Positions 50,101 to 57,720 of a stretch of DNA of 64,000 nucleotides are shown one piece after another; within the stretch, counting starts at the first letter, position 1; the number at the start of each line of letters is the position of its first letter. The notes under the pieces were generated by a model. That model was not told where the DNA came from. It made no database searches and worked only from the letters and a program-made list of their open reading frames with translations. The stretch is from assembly GCA_021234535.1 (NCBI GenBank), contig CM037845.1, positions 3,810,501 to 3,874,500 of the forward strand, read 5' to 3'. The DNA is from Stichopus chloronotus. Taxonomy: Eukaryota; Echinodermata; Holothuroidea; Aspidochirotida; Stichopodidae. A program made the position numbers and the translations under genes.

Positions 50101-53100
50101 TGAAAAAGTAGACCAGTTGGAAGAGGGCAGTGTGTTTGACATTGACAGTCTTCCAGAGGAAGTGAAGAAGTGTAAGTCTTTATCAGAATCTCTAGTAGAA
50201 TGTCTGTGAGACTTCCCCTTCTCAGGAGAAGAGAACATCAATATCTGATCATCTTTTATCAGTTTCCAATGTAGTTGTAGTTAGTACCTCAATTACCAAT
50301 ACAGTTGCGGTAAGTACCTCATTTACCAATGCATTTGTGGTCAGTACCTCATTCATCAGTGTAGTTGTGGTCAGTACTTCATTTACCAATGTAGTTGTCA
50401 TCAGTAATTCATTTACCAGTGTAGTTGTGGTCAACACCTCATGCACCCGTATAGTCTTTAGCAGTTCTTTCCATCAGCTTCTCTTGATTCTAAGTAACAT
50501 CATTTTTAGCAGTCTTGTCAGTTCCTCTCATACCAACTGAATTGTTCATTAGTACCTCACGACCCACAATCACTACCACATGACCCTCAACCACCACCAT
50601 GCCCCAGAATCAGCACCTCCTGAGACGTTATCACCATTGCCTGTTACAACACCATTGCCATGGGTCTGCAACACAGTTACCACCTTCAGTAACACCATCC
50701 CCGTCTTTTGACCCACAATCACGACTGCATGCCCCAAAATTGCCACCTTATGACTCATAGTCAACACCTTGTGAACAACATTCATCACCTCTTGTAGGGC
50801 TGTGGCCAACCTCCTGTAATACAGTTGCCACTCTCACCTCCACAGAGCCTCCTGCACTGTTGTGGTAATTCAATAATGTTCATAAATTATTTTCATCTTT
50901 CTAACAGTAAGACAAGTTCAACCGGTGAAAGAGGCAACCAGCGAGGCAGTCAGTGAATCACAAGCTAATGCTATTCCAGTCCTTCCGGTTATGGGGACAT
51001 CGCTTCCACTGCCACCTCATCCTACCCTACCCAGTCAACCTGGAGTACCGATTCCCCCGCCGATAGTATCTGCCACCAGCGAAGCCGGACCAGATGTTCC
51101 TCCACAACCCCAGTTACTGCATGCAGGACTACCACCACCAAGGATTCCAACAGCTCCAGTGATGAGAATGCCCATTATGCCTTCCGGGGTTCTTTCACCA
51201 TTCATGAGTATCCCACCAGTGGGTGTAAGGCTACCTGCAGGATTTGTTCCTGGACAACCAATGGGAGGGGGTATCCCCCAACCAGGAGGAGTAATTGCAG
51301 CTCCAGGGGGACTACCATCAATCCCTCAGACCACACCAAGTCCTCAGAGCAGTGGTGATACACAATTGGTTACCAATACAACAACTGCAATCTCTTCTCC
51401 ATCTCCTTTCAGTGCTCTTATGAGACCAGGTGTACCTCTGCCCACGGGACCCAGAGGTGTCGATGGTTTGCCAACACCAAGCAGCCTAGCTGTGACTCAA
51501 GCCACACAACTGTTAGGACAAATGCCTAATCGGTTAATGGGACTGTTACCTCCAAGGATTACAGGCTTATCATTGCCCCAACCGATTAGACCAGCAACTG
51601 ACAACAAACGACTAACAGAGTCTTCGTCAGAGCCAAAGGGCTTACTTGGGAACCCACCAGGACTCCCTGGACCATTGGTAGCAGGTATGTTAAACCTAGC
51701 TCCTGATCACATGTTGGAGAACCAACTGAACAAGGAAGAAATGGATATACTTGCAGAAAAGAAAGCTGACAAGACAGATGATATCAACCCACACCTGGAG
51801 GCAGAAAAAGTAGACTTGGGTGGACCACCACTTGGCCCACCACCTGTTTCGTTGATGGGAGACATCAGTCAGTTTGCTGGACCAGCCTTGAGGATGGTCC
51901 GTCCTGCGAACCTAGGACAGGCGGTGCTACCTCAAGGTATGGTGCCTGGGTTGATGCAAATCCCAAGGATGATGGTGCCTGGCGGTATGGTGCGATTACC
52001 AGGACAAGGTATTCCAGTCAGCTTAGGTGGATTGAGGTTAGCCACTCCAGGTATGCTTCCACCCACATCTGGTTTGCCTAGAGGATTGCAGCAGGGGATG
52101 CTCCCCACGGTGCCACCTGACATTATGAACATCATCAGACCAAATCCTCCTGTCCCAACCATCGAAACGCCGGAGGAAGAGAAGGCTGACAATCCTAAGG
52201 ATGTAGATGAACGGGTCATACCAGACTACAATGCCAGCTCGCCTTTCCAAGGAGAGGACACAGCAGAGGGTATGTTTGGTAATGGTCCAGCCCCAGAAAA
52301 AACAAAAGAAGATGAAGACTTTAGGAAAGATAGAGATCTAAGGGAGCCATGGCCTCGTCTTCGTGGGGCACCAGATTTTGGACCCAGGGGACCACCTCCA
52401 CTTATGGCTGATTTCCAAAGAGGTCCTCGTCCTTGGGGTCCACCATTTAGAGGCCCTCCTCCGAGAGGGATGCCACCAAGAGGTCTTCCTCCAGGTGGTC
52501 CGCCTCTCAGAGGACCACCACCACCTAGAGAAGGATTCGGTCCCGATGGATGGGGTCGAGACCAAGACTGGAGGCGGGGACCACCACCACCTCTCGATCC
52601 AGACTTTCCCGGGCCAAGAGAAGACAAAGACTGGAGGTCTTCAGGACCTCAACATTGGGAAAGGGGGAGAGGTTTCTTTCCAGATGGACAAGACAGAGAA
52701 GAAAGAGGGTTTGGTCGAGAACCCAGGCGAGATTTTGACCACAGAAGGGATCGCGATCGAGAGCGAGATTTTGACCGTGATAGGGACAGGAGCTTTGATC
52801 GGGACAGAGATCGTGATCATCGCAGGGAAAGAGATCATGATTATCGTGTCAGAGACAGAGACTCTGAGAGGGGCAGGGACAGGAAAGAGGATGGTTCTAA
52901 GTCATTCTCCAAGGAAAAACCAACCAGTGAGCAATCTAATGACAGTTCTGATAAATCTAGGCGGAAATCAAGGTGGGCTCCTGTAGCAAATGAAGAACCT
53001 AAGCCTCTGTTAGATATTGTTATACCTCCATTGATGCCTAAGACTAGACAGCTGTCTGCCCCTTCACCTTTGATGGAGGAGAAACCAAAAATTGTTTCTG

Positions 53101-53375
53101 TAACTCCCACTCCTTTGGTAAAGTCAGCTCCTTCTGAAGCAGCAGAAGCACCTAAAGAGGTAAAATCAACAGAAACACCAGACTCTCCAGCCAAAGCTGA
53201 GAAGGATGAAACCACAACACCACATCCAGAGAAACAGGTGCCAGAGCCAACAACAGCAGCAGCAGAAAATGAAACTAAAGCCGAAAATGAGAAAGACCCT
53301 GCAAAAGACACTACATCAGAAGCAGGACAGAATTCAATCAAAAAAGTAGAAAAAGATGCCTCTGAGAAGGCATGA
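27535..53375 (+). CDS. SCAF8: SCAF4/SCAF8 homologue: CTD-binding SR-like protein, 14 coding exons
   Basis: Coding exons are 27535-27564, 31758-31886, 32333-32401, 33596-33788, 36841-37052, 37933-38199, 38600-38835, 41342-41669, 42278-42396, 44927-45195, 45889-45995, 46675-46782, 49994-50171 and 50908-53375. All introns are GT-AG and phases match throughout, giving 4713 nt or 1570 aa. SCAF4 and SCAF8 bind the phosphorylated RNA polymerase II C-terminal domain and prevent early use of poly(A) sites. The order is a CTD-interacting domain (about 1-137), Gln-rich helices (about 210-300), Pro-rich and His-Pro repeats (about 325-490), an RS domain (about 530-617), an RRM (about 620-690) and a Pro/Gly-rich tail with an Arg-Asp block (about 1350-1413). 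The start has a strong context (GCCATGG). Vertebrates have two paralogues; which one this matches best is not decided here. It is about 300 aa longer than human SCAF8, mainly in the tail. Confidence 0.95.
28293..29468. mobile_element. hAT-like non-autonomous element in SCAF8 intron 1 (tentative)
   Basis: The left end reads CAGGGATGAAATTTAGC and the right end reads, on the other strand, CAGGGATGATCC. CAGGG-type ends are typical of hAT elements. Both subterminal regions carry GGACGACCAAA- or GGACAACCAAATTT-type repeats and a GGTTGTCCTTTGGACGACC palindrome (28370-28390, partner near 29420-29445). I could not find a convincing 8-bp target duplication, so the two ends might belong to separate fragments. 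A further related word (CTTGTCCTTCAGACAAG) lies near 31384-31400. Confidence 0.5.
29990..30245 (-). pseudogene. Ty1/copia RNase H remnant
   Basis: Read on the minus strand from about 30245, one frame has the copia RNase H hallmarks HSRTKHINIKFHF preceded by a DSQSTIAM-like stretch. After an in-frame stop and a frame change, a second stretch carries ADMLTKP. The match covers only the C-terminal end of a copia polyprotein. No LTRs or other domains were recognised nearby, so this is a short dead fragment inside SCAF8 intron 1, antisense to the gene. Confidence 0.8.
31758..33788 (+). CDS. SCAF8: SCAF8 exons 2-4: CTD-interacting domain
   Basis: With the 10-codon exon 1 (MEAVKAFNQE), these exons (31758-31886, 32333-32401, 33596-33788) encode the CID. 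Key conserved segments are KAIKLYKHVVQSVEKFIQK, YKVPGLYVIDSIVRQSRHQ, EKDVFAPRF and KIVRVLNLWQKNSVF. They match the human protein nearly residue for residue, including the VIDSIVR helix that contacts the CTD phosphopeptide. This is by far the best conserved part of the gene. Intron 2 shows nothing notable and intron 3 carries a dispersed repeat. Confidence 0.95.
33187..33486 (+). repeat. 300-bp dispersed repeat, copy 1 (SCAF8 intron 3)
   Basis: Clearly homologous to 40706-40991. Shared phrases include GTCACAAAATCTGAAAAGAG, CATCTTCCAGATA, GGACATTTTTGTT, TTCATTTATGCAAAAGTGGG-like and TTTTCAACTCATATTGCAGC-like sequence. No inverted termini are evident. Unknown family; both copies are sense-oriented in SCAF8 introns. 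Confidence 0.75.
34476..34600 (-). mobile_element. TTAA MITE, truncated copy
   Basis: TTAAAGGGAAATATTGTATT followed by TGTTTCACAGGAAAGAG aligns with the right end of the MITE at 26454-26806 read on the minus strand. Similarity continues through GGCAGGATGGTAG and CTTTTCAAGGAA words and then fades. The other terminus is missing. Confidence 0.65.
34701..35102 (+). repeat. 247-bp tandem duplication including the start of SCAF8 exon 5
   Basis: Copy 1 runs 34701-34947. Copy 2 starts at 34948 with the same CATTGAGAGCATGTTGAGAA and continues to 35102, where a mobile element is inserted; it resumes at 36779 and runs into exon 5 itself. Copy 1 ends with a full duplicate of the exon 5 acceptor region (34853-34915, ending CTACAG) plus about 27 nt of exon 5 (34916-34942), then jumps back to the start of the unit. 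So a decoy exon 5 acceptor lies 1.9 kb upstream of the real one. Without the 3' part of the exon it has no nearby donor and reads into stop codons. Confidence 0.9.
35103..36778 (+). mobile_element. Helentron-associated element (HINE/pearl-like), copy E1
   Basis: 1676 bp in SCAF8 intron 4. The left end GATTCCTTGCCGTAGGCAGG forms an imperfect hairpin with the following GGAATC. Next are a (TG)n tract (35147-35190) and a core unit (CAAGAAGGGTAACTCTGAGT, CATATTGAGTAGATGATCCC). The right end carries GGCAAGGAATC, an exact inverted copy of the left 11 bp, then a stem-loop region and CTTTCTGG. It is flanked by TT on both sides. The empty site survives in the upstream tandem copy (GTTTGTTAGAAA). The middle (about 35300-36250) differs from the other intact copies and includes a repeat also seen at 14535-14650. 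Confidence 0.85.
37462..37590 (+). repeat. Solitary core unit of the Helentron-like family
   Basis: In SCAF8 intron 5. It carries TTGTAAACACCATATCTCAG, GAAGGGAAACTTGGACAAAT and CCATATTGAGTTCATGAGCC, the family core, without termini or TG tract. Confidence 0.7.
37866..37913. repeat. (CATT)n microsatellite
   Basis: About 12 perfect CATT units immediately upstream of the SCAF8 exon 6 acceptor (exon begins at 37933). It overlaps the expected branch-point and polypyrimidine zone, so length changes could affect splicing of exon 6. Confidence 0.97.
38884..40477 (+). mobile_element. Helentron-associated element, copy E2, with gag-like cargo
   Basis: 1594 bp in SCAF8 intron 7, starting only 48 bp after the exon 7 donor. 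It has the same head (GATTCCTTGCCGTAGGCAGG), (TG)n tract, one core unit, an interior with partial core units, and a tail GCAAGGAATCACAAAGCC with loop TTTT, GGCTTT and CTGG: a stem-loop AAAGCC/GGCTTT directly followed by CTGG. Flanked by TT on both sides. The interior 39700-40221 resembles a retrotransposon gag. Nearly identical to copy E3. Confidence 0.87.
39700..40221 (+). pseudogene. BEL/Pao-type gag (DUF1759-like) fragment inside E2
   Basis: Two overlapping frames give a coiled, acidic stretch (about 39777-40005, containing IKENLQKAERQF and HADLAGLLSDEAFEQAE) and then a DUF1759-like stretch (40006-40221) with LPKAEIPPYNGDPRTFWSF and SSDEVRLSYLIQLTTG. DUF1759 is the gag-associated domain of BEL/Pao retrotransposons. 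The two parts are in different frames, a stop ends the first frame soon after, and no protease or reverse transcriptase follows, so the fragment is not a working gag. The family call rests on the LPK...F.GDP..W..F and KF.YL-like pattern and is moderately sure. Confidence 0.65.
40706..40991 (+). repeat. 300-bp dispersed repeat, copy 2 (SCAF8 intron 7)
   Basis: Homologue of 33187-33486, with GTCACAAAACCTGAAAGGGA, CATCTTCCAGATATTTG, GGACATTTTTGTTG and TTTTCAACTAATATTCCACC. It lies about 350 bp upstream of exon 8. Confidence 0.75.
41342..41669 (+). CDS. SCAF8: SCAF8 exon 8: coiled-coil-like start and His-Pro tandem repeat
   Basis: The exon enters in phase 2 and leaves in phase 0. It opens with a Gln-rich helix-like stretch and then an intragenic tandem repeat, 15-bp units coding (G/V)HPPP, about six copies at 41480-41570. 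It is followed by Phe/Pro-rich sequence ending QQAAEQYQP. The repeat probably varies in length between individuals. The histidine-proline array has no counterpart I recall in the vertebrate proteins. Confidence 0.88.
41895..42020 (+). repeat. Dispersed repeat (copy 2 of the 8240-8365 sequence)
   Basis: In SCAF8 intron 8. Shares AATGAAGTAGTAATATGCA-like and AGGGAGTATAAGATTTGACA sequence with Ashwin intron 3. Confidence 0.6.
42693..44282 (+). mobile_element. Helentron-associated element, copy E3, with gag-like cargo
   Basis: 1590 bp in SCAF8 intron 9 with the same head, TG tract, core unit, gag-like interior and tail as E2, differing only at scattered positions and small indels by eye. The 3' end is GCAAGGAATCACAAAGCCTT followed by TTGACTTTCTGG, so the stem is slightly weakened (GACTTT instead of GGCTTT). 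TT flanks both ends. The close match and shared cargo point to recent amplification or to gene conversion between E2 and E3. Confidence 0.87.
43505..44026 (+). pseudogene. BEL/Pao-type gag fragment inside E3
   Basis: Same cargo as in E2, with the same frame break between the acidic part (43582-43842) and the DUF1759-like part (43811-44026). A shared break means the cargo was already defective when the element copied itself. Confidence 0.65.
44927..45195 (+). CDS. SCAF8: SCAF8 exon 10: RS domain
   Basis: Phase 2 in, phase 1 out. Encodes a dense run of Arg-Ser and Arg-Asp dipeptides starting SKSPRKKRSRSRSNS and ending RERKKGFPSIKDRKAS, the equivalent of the human block before the RRM that ends in KKGLPPIRSK. 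RS domains are SR-protein-kinase substrates and mediate contacts with splicing factors. Confidence 0.92.
45889..50171 (+). CDS. SCAF8: SCAF8 exons 11-13: RRM and following conserved segment
   Basis: Exons are 45889-45995, 46675-46782 and 49994-50171. RNP2 is LTIWLGRL and RNP1 is RGCAYVLM. The RRM is followed by IDWAPGVGVKDKKYKDYWD and VSYIPWDSF, matching the human motif that starts IAWALNKG and continues to QFWDVDLGVTYIPWE. An intron splits the RRM just before the RNP1 strand. Intron 12, inside this span, is over 3 kb and mostly repeat. Confidence 0.92.
48010..49728 (+). mobile_element. Older Helentron-like element with about 8-12 core repeats (SCAF8 intron 12)
   Basis: It begins GATGAAAAGAGAAACCCACG CGGTC and then TG-rich DNA (48035-48075, again 48420-48450). 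It continues with a long array of diverged core units of about 110-150 bp, marked by GGTCAAAGGTCATCTG, CACCAGAGGTCAAACACTG and ATCTCAAGAAGGG. It ends GGGCTTTCTGGTTTCTCTTT, where GGTTTCTCTTT is the inverted match of the AAAGAGAAACC at its head. The head differs from E1-E3 but resembles the element in SOD1 intron 4, so there are at least two subfamilies. Confidence 0.78.
50260..50470. repeat. 30-bp minisatellite in SCAF8 intron 13
   Basis: About seven imperfect 30-bp units containing AGTACCTCATTTACCAATG and TAGTTGTGGTC. The unit is a multiple of three with no stops, so frames stay open on both strands; these are not genes. Looser CACC/ACCACA-rich sequence continues to about 50850, just before the last SCAF8 exon. 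Confidence 0.85.
50908..53375 (+). CDS. SCAF8: SCAF8 last exon: 822-residue low-complexity tail
   Basis: One 2.47-kb exon codes the rest of the protein to the TGA at 53373-53375. It starts with Pro/Gly/Met-rich sequence and has a Pro-Arg-Gly block with repeated RGPPP and PPRG. Next come an Arg-Asp/Arg-Glu region (52720-52900), the motif SRRKSRWAPV (52950-52985), and a Lys/Glu/Thr/Ala-rich end. Composition suggests intrinsic disorder. The long opposite-strand and shifted frames here arise from this composition and are not genes. Confidence 0.93.
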
Positions 53376-53434
53376 GTTCTGATTGGGTAATTCAAAGGAG
53401 GAATGCCCTCATGATATTGACTCACCTTTGTGTG

Positions 53435-53440
53435 AATAAA
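53435..53440 (+). terminator. SCAF8 poly(A) signal, proximal
   Basis: AATAAA 60 nt after the stop codon. A second AATAAA lies at 53534-53539. Either would give an unusually short 3' UTR. Confidence 0.6.
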
Positions 53441-53533
53441 CAGTTGTTGAACTTTTGTTTTGAAAGTAGTCCATCAATGTGTAATTTTTAACGAAGACAA
53501 TTTATCAAGTTGAGAACATGAGAAAATTTTTTA

Positions 53534-53539
53534 AATAAA
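53534..53539 (+). terminator. SCAF8 poly(A) signal, distal candidate
   Basis: Second AATAAA, about 160 nt after the stop, in an AT-rich stretch followed by GT-rich DNA (about 53577-53620), as expected for a downstream cleavage element. Confidence 0.5.
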
Positions 53540-53929
53540 CAGGAAAAAATTATTGGAAAATTGAAAACCAATGTCAGTTTGATGTTGTTTTGTTGATACA
53601 CTGGTTTGTCTCCCTTTCATGTTGGTTTTTGTATGATTGAATTTTATCTTTGAAGAAACAGGAGGAGAAATAGTTCTGAATCAGGATGTGCGGAGGATAG
53701 TTGTACGTGTGAGAGATACTTGATACTGGTTCTGGAATTTGACCATTGTAAGTTTCTTGTGTGTATGACATTTTCAAAAATTTCTAAAGCAAGAGCAACA
53801 ACACTGGATAAAAATTTGATGGAAAGGTGGTTGAAAAGTAAGTGTTATTGAAAAGTAGGTAGAATGTTTATTCATTGTAAAGAACTTTTTATTGCATGTT
53901 GGTGTATTGAAATTCAAAAGCAACAGAAC

Positions 53930-54393
53930 ATGTGTCTCAAACTGAGACTGAAGTCCACAGATCTGTGTCTCAAACTGAGACTGAAGACCACAAACACGTG
54001 TCTCAAACTGAGACTGAAGACCACAGACCTGTGTCTCAAACTGAGACTGAAGTCCACAGACCTGTGTCTCAAACTGAGACTGAAGACCACAGACGTGTCT
54101 CAAACTGAGACTGAAGACCACAGACCTGTGTCTCAAACTGAGACTGAAGACCACAGACATGTGTCTCAAACTGAGACTGAAGACCACAGACCTGTGTCTC
54201 AAACTGAGACTGAAGTCCACAGACAGGTGTCTCAAACTGAGACTGAAGTCCACAGACGTGTCTCAAATTGAGACTGAAGACCACAGACCTGTGTCTCAAA
54301 CTGAGAAAAAAAATCCACAGATCTGTGTCTCAAACTGAGACTGGAGACAACAAATGTCTCAAACTGAGATGAGACCACAGATCTCTCAAACTG
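53930..54393. repeat. 33-bp minisatellite with internal palindrome, about 14 units
   Basis: Each unit has GTGTCTCAAACTGAGACTG, then AAG(A/T)CCACAGACCT. GTCTCA-AAC-TGAGAC inside every unit is an inverted repeat, so each unit can form a small hairpin. Units at the right edge are degenerate; several are 31 bp, which shifts the frame. Long open frames on both strands follow from the period and are not genes. It lies 0.55 kb past the SCAF8 stop. Confidence 0.95.
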
Positions 54394-55078
54394 TTGAATC
54401 TAATTATCAATGACGTTTGGTGTGGCTGTGCATTTGTAAAAAAAATTCTTTTTATCTTCCTCTCAAGCCTTTTTTTGTGATTATAGATGATTTTGAAATC
54501 TGCGAGAAGGTTGAACTTTGACCAAGCTTGTTATCGTTGATGAGGGCTGACGGTGACGGTGCGACACAATACATATGCAGTGTTTGTACATAAAGTTTCT
54601 ACGTTGAAGTATGCTGTTGTGTTGACGTTACGGAAGTCAGTGAATGGCTATTTTTATTTGGGAAAGGCAAAGTGGTAAAATTGGTAATGCATATACAGGC
54701 AGTGCCTGTTGATTCTTTAGGGTATGCAAGATTAGCATCAGGCCAAGCTGTATGTGTTATGAGCTGTATGTTCATTTTGGGCAAGTCCTAGTTGATGGAG
54801 AGCAGACAGTGATATGGTGGAAACAAATGAGAGGTTGGCCAACTGTATCAGTGTTACTATTGGTGACATGGGATCCTGCATGTAAATAAGAGCTTAACTA
54901 TTCTGTCCTGATGTGAATGCAGAGTTCGAGAATCATCCTGATATCAGATGCTGTGCCGATCGTGTCAAACTTATCATTGACATGTTCATGAAAACATCTA
55001 ATTGCTTCTTTGTTTCTTCTGCATGCTGCGCTATACTCCACTCATCTATTTGTCTTTCCACCCTTAAGACAAGGTGAA

Positions 55079-55331
55079 CACTAGTGTTTGCATCAGTTGA
55101 CCCGATTGAAGGTGTCACGACCCGGTTCAGAAATTGCCACCAAGTTTTGCTCAAGTAAAAGTTTTGCTAATGTACACTGCACATGTGACAAAAGAAACTT
55201 GAAATGTTTGTTCTTCTAGCCTAGAACACTTTGTTCTCATGCCTGCAGAAAGGTGTAAAGCAAAATGTACCTGAATGACTTTGGACTCTGTGGGTCCCAA
55301 ATCCTCAATTCAGATGGTGCAAACACTAGTG
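55079..55331. mobile_element. Short CACTA-ended inverted-repeat element (tentative)
   Basis: A 253-bp stretch that begins CACTAGTGTTTGCATCA and ends TGGTGCAAACACTAGTG, an inverted pair with one mismatch. CACTA ends are typical of the En/Spm superfamily, but I see no clear 3-bp target duplication. A lone related end (ACTAGTGTTTGCACCAGTT) occurs at about 21081-21099. Confidence 0.6.
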
Positions 55332-56678
55332 ACTGCAATAGGGAATTACCATTCGAAATGCCATCAGTTATTGGGAATCACAAAGTGTTGAGCTTTTAGT
55401 TTCTGGGCACTTATTTTGCCTAGTTTATGAAGTCATTAAATAGTTTGGTGCCTTTTTGCACTGTCAGTGAACTTTATTATGTTCTTGAAAATGTTTTACT
55501 TTTTTTCTTGCACTTTCTTTCAAACAGCTCTGTGAAGGTAGGGATTGCTTTTATTTTTGTGTTGATTTTATTAATCAGCTGCATAAATCACTTCCTATTT
55601 ATTCTCTATTTTATGATTTATTTTGTGTTCAGAATTGTCTAGCATTGCAGACTCATTTAAAGGCCCAGGTAAAAGGTCAGTGGCATCACCATCATGAACT
55701 GGTGGACCAAGGTGGGCCAAAAAGGTGTATAACAAATTGTGCACTCAACATTAATTGCATCTCAGAGAAACCGGGTAGAGTAAATTTCCAAAGGTTTTAA
55801 AAACCCCTCCCCATACTACTTTACCACCAGTTTGGCCCCTCGCAAATTTCAGCCTTTTTGGCAAAAATCTTACAGAGACTCATTCGAACAGCCACAACAA
55901 ACTCTTTAATGCAAAAGTACTTCCTTGGAAATTTGTCTCTCTTCGGAAAAAAAGACCATGGTACAGTACATCCCATAACTTTTTAAAACTAAAAGGAGGA
56001 CAGCCAGTCTTTAGGTGCATTTAAAAAAATGCAGGAACAACAGCACCACCTGCTTTTTAAACACGTGGATGCACCAGTGTTTCAACTTTTTCTAAAGTAC
56101 TTGATTATCAGGCCAAGACAGCACTATGTCCAAGAAAAAATACTCCTGCGCAAAGTTTTCTCTTTAATAGTTTTAACATGTTTGCAGATGTTTCTTAAAG
56201 AACAATCAAATGTTGCATATATAAACGTGCCATGAGATACAACTGAGTGTAACCATTGAAACTATAGGATTTAAAATACATCCAATATATACACTAACTC
56301 TTTGTTAACACGGATTTCTTGAAACTTCCAGAATGTTTTGATTATGGCTGGCATTACCCTCTGGTATGCATCTACTTTTCCATTTCAGAAAACTTTAAAG
56401 ACAGTCACTTATCACCCACAGTTACATTTTTGGCTGGGGTAAGCAAAATCTCAATTGGTTTTACTCTTTGATACGCAGATAATTCAAAAGATGCAGAGAT
56501 GGCCCATATTATGCAGCGTACAAGGAGCCCACTATTTTGATCACACGTATGGGGGGAGGGGTTTAGACAGGCTGGGGTGCTAGAAATGATGTGGAGAATT
56601 TGAACTGTATGGGGAGATGAGTGACTGCCTTTACATGTAAAAATACCAACGACCCACTAGTTCGGTAGACAGCGACTG

Positions 56679-56933
56679 TTCAAGGGAAACATTGCATTTA
56701 AAATGCACCAACATAGCATACAAACATAAAAGCTTTTATCATTGTTAAAACCAGTCTCACCAATAAATATCTGTAATAGTTTCATCTCAAAACGTTATTC
56801 ATAGAAGGAGATCTGCGAGAAATTAATTTCTTGGAAAGGCGGCTACCGTCCTGCCTTATCCTGAATGCTCTCGCATTGTGTCCATAAGTACTGATTTTCA
56901 AAATTTTTTCTGTAAAATATGATTCCCCTTTAA
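56679..56933. mobile_element. TTAA MITE, copy 2, internally shortened
   Basis: Homologous along its length to the element at 26454-26806: shared ATGCACCAACATAGCATACA, TTTCATCTC, AATTTCTTGGAAAG and TTTTTTCTGTAAAA. The right flank is TTAA (56930-56933) and the left is TTCA, a mutated TTAA. Termini have diverged (AGGGAAAC and GATTCCCCTT). Confidence 0.8.
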
Positions 56934-57182
56934 TGTGCAACTTTGAATAGGAACACTTCCTGTATGGTGGGGTTTAATGAAATACAAGTACTTCTTGCCA
57001 CAGAGACTGCATGATACAGCCAGCTAGGGACAGCTTTTGATTACATGTGCTTGTAATATGTCAAGTTGTCCTACACTGGTTCAATCCTACTCCATGAGGT
57101 ATTTCAAATTCAAAATATGCACAGATATCTGCAGTATTAAATTATGATGAGCATAGACAATGATCATTATCTTTATATTGAT

Positions 57183-57188
57183 TTTATT
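57183..57188 (-). terminator. Candidate SOD1 poly(A) signal
   Basis: AATAAA on the minus strand about 530 nt past the SOD1 stop codon. Not confirmed by any other signal. Confidence 0.35.
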
Positions 57189-57720
57189 TCTTTAACCTCA
57201 TTAGGCTTCTTGAATAGGTACAAACAAAGGATGACAAAAAAACTTAACTTTTGAAGTCGAGAAATGAATCAAAGCCCATGTATTTTTAGACAGTTACTCA
57301 TGAATTGTGCGACATTATCTGGCAGGGTCAGTCGATTGATGTCACGTTGAATACCACCCATCAAACATTGAGGTAATAGCATCCTCTCCACATAAAGTGA
57401 TACCACAACCCTAAGATGGAGCTATTTACAGAGCTCTGTGAGTGGAGGCAAATATAGATTAACAACTGTACTAACTGGTCATGCCACACTACTTTTACAG
57501 CATAACAGTAATTGCCGATAGAAATGAACAAATTGAAACAAATTAACCACAGTACATCACTAAAGCATGATAAAAATTCTAGAAGTAAAAAAAAAGAAAA
57601 ATACAAATGGTATATCCCACACACCACAAAGAATTGGGGTCTGTCTACGGGGCCCAAGGTTTATGATCATGAGGACTTCATTGTGAAAGGACAGATAGGG
57701 TACTGGTGTCTCGGTTGTAT

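Larger units (their letters stand above)
54394..57182. other. Intergenic stretch between convergent SCAF8 and SOD1
   Basis: No gene recognised. It contains a CACTA-ended element and a TTAA MITE (listed), and at 55374-55408 GGAATCACAAAGTGTTGAGC with a later TTTCTGGG, which looks like a decayed 3' end of the Helentron-like family. The open frame at 55427-55642 is T-rich and hydrophobic by composition and not convincing. Confidence 0.55.

Noticed and set aside
50249..50809. Threonine/valine-rich frames on both strands in SCAF8 intron 13
   Set aside because: Minisatellite translation inside an intron with matching phases on either side.
52226..53425. Long minus-strand frames opposite the last SCAF8 exon
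   Set aside because: Gly/Pro/Ser-rich shadows caused by the composition of the real exon; no splice structure or family match.
53774..54299. Several long overlapping open frames on both strands
   Set aside because: They come from a 33-bp tandem repeat whose length is divisible by three; no homology, and the frames shift where units are 31 bp.
53930..54393. CRISPR-like array
   Set aside because: Repeats are contiguous with no unique spacers, and the DNA is animal.
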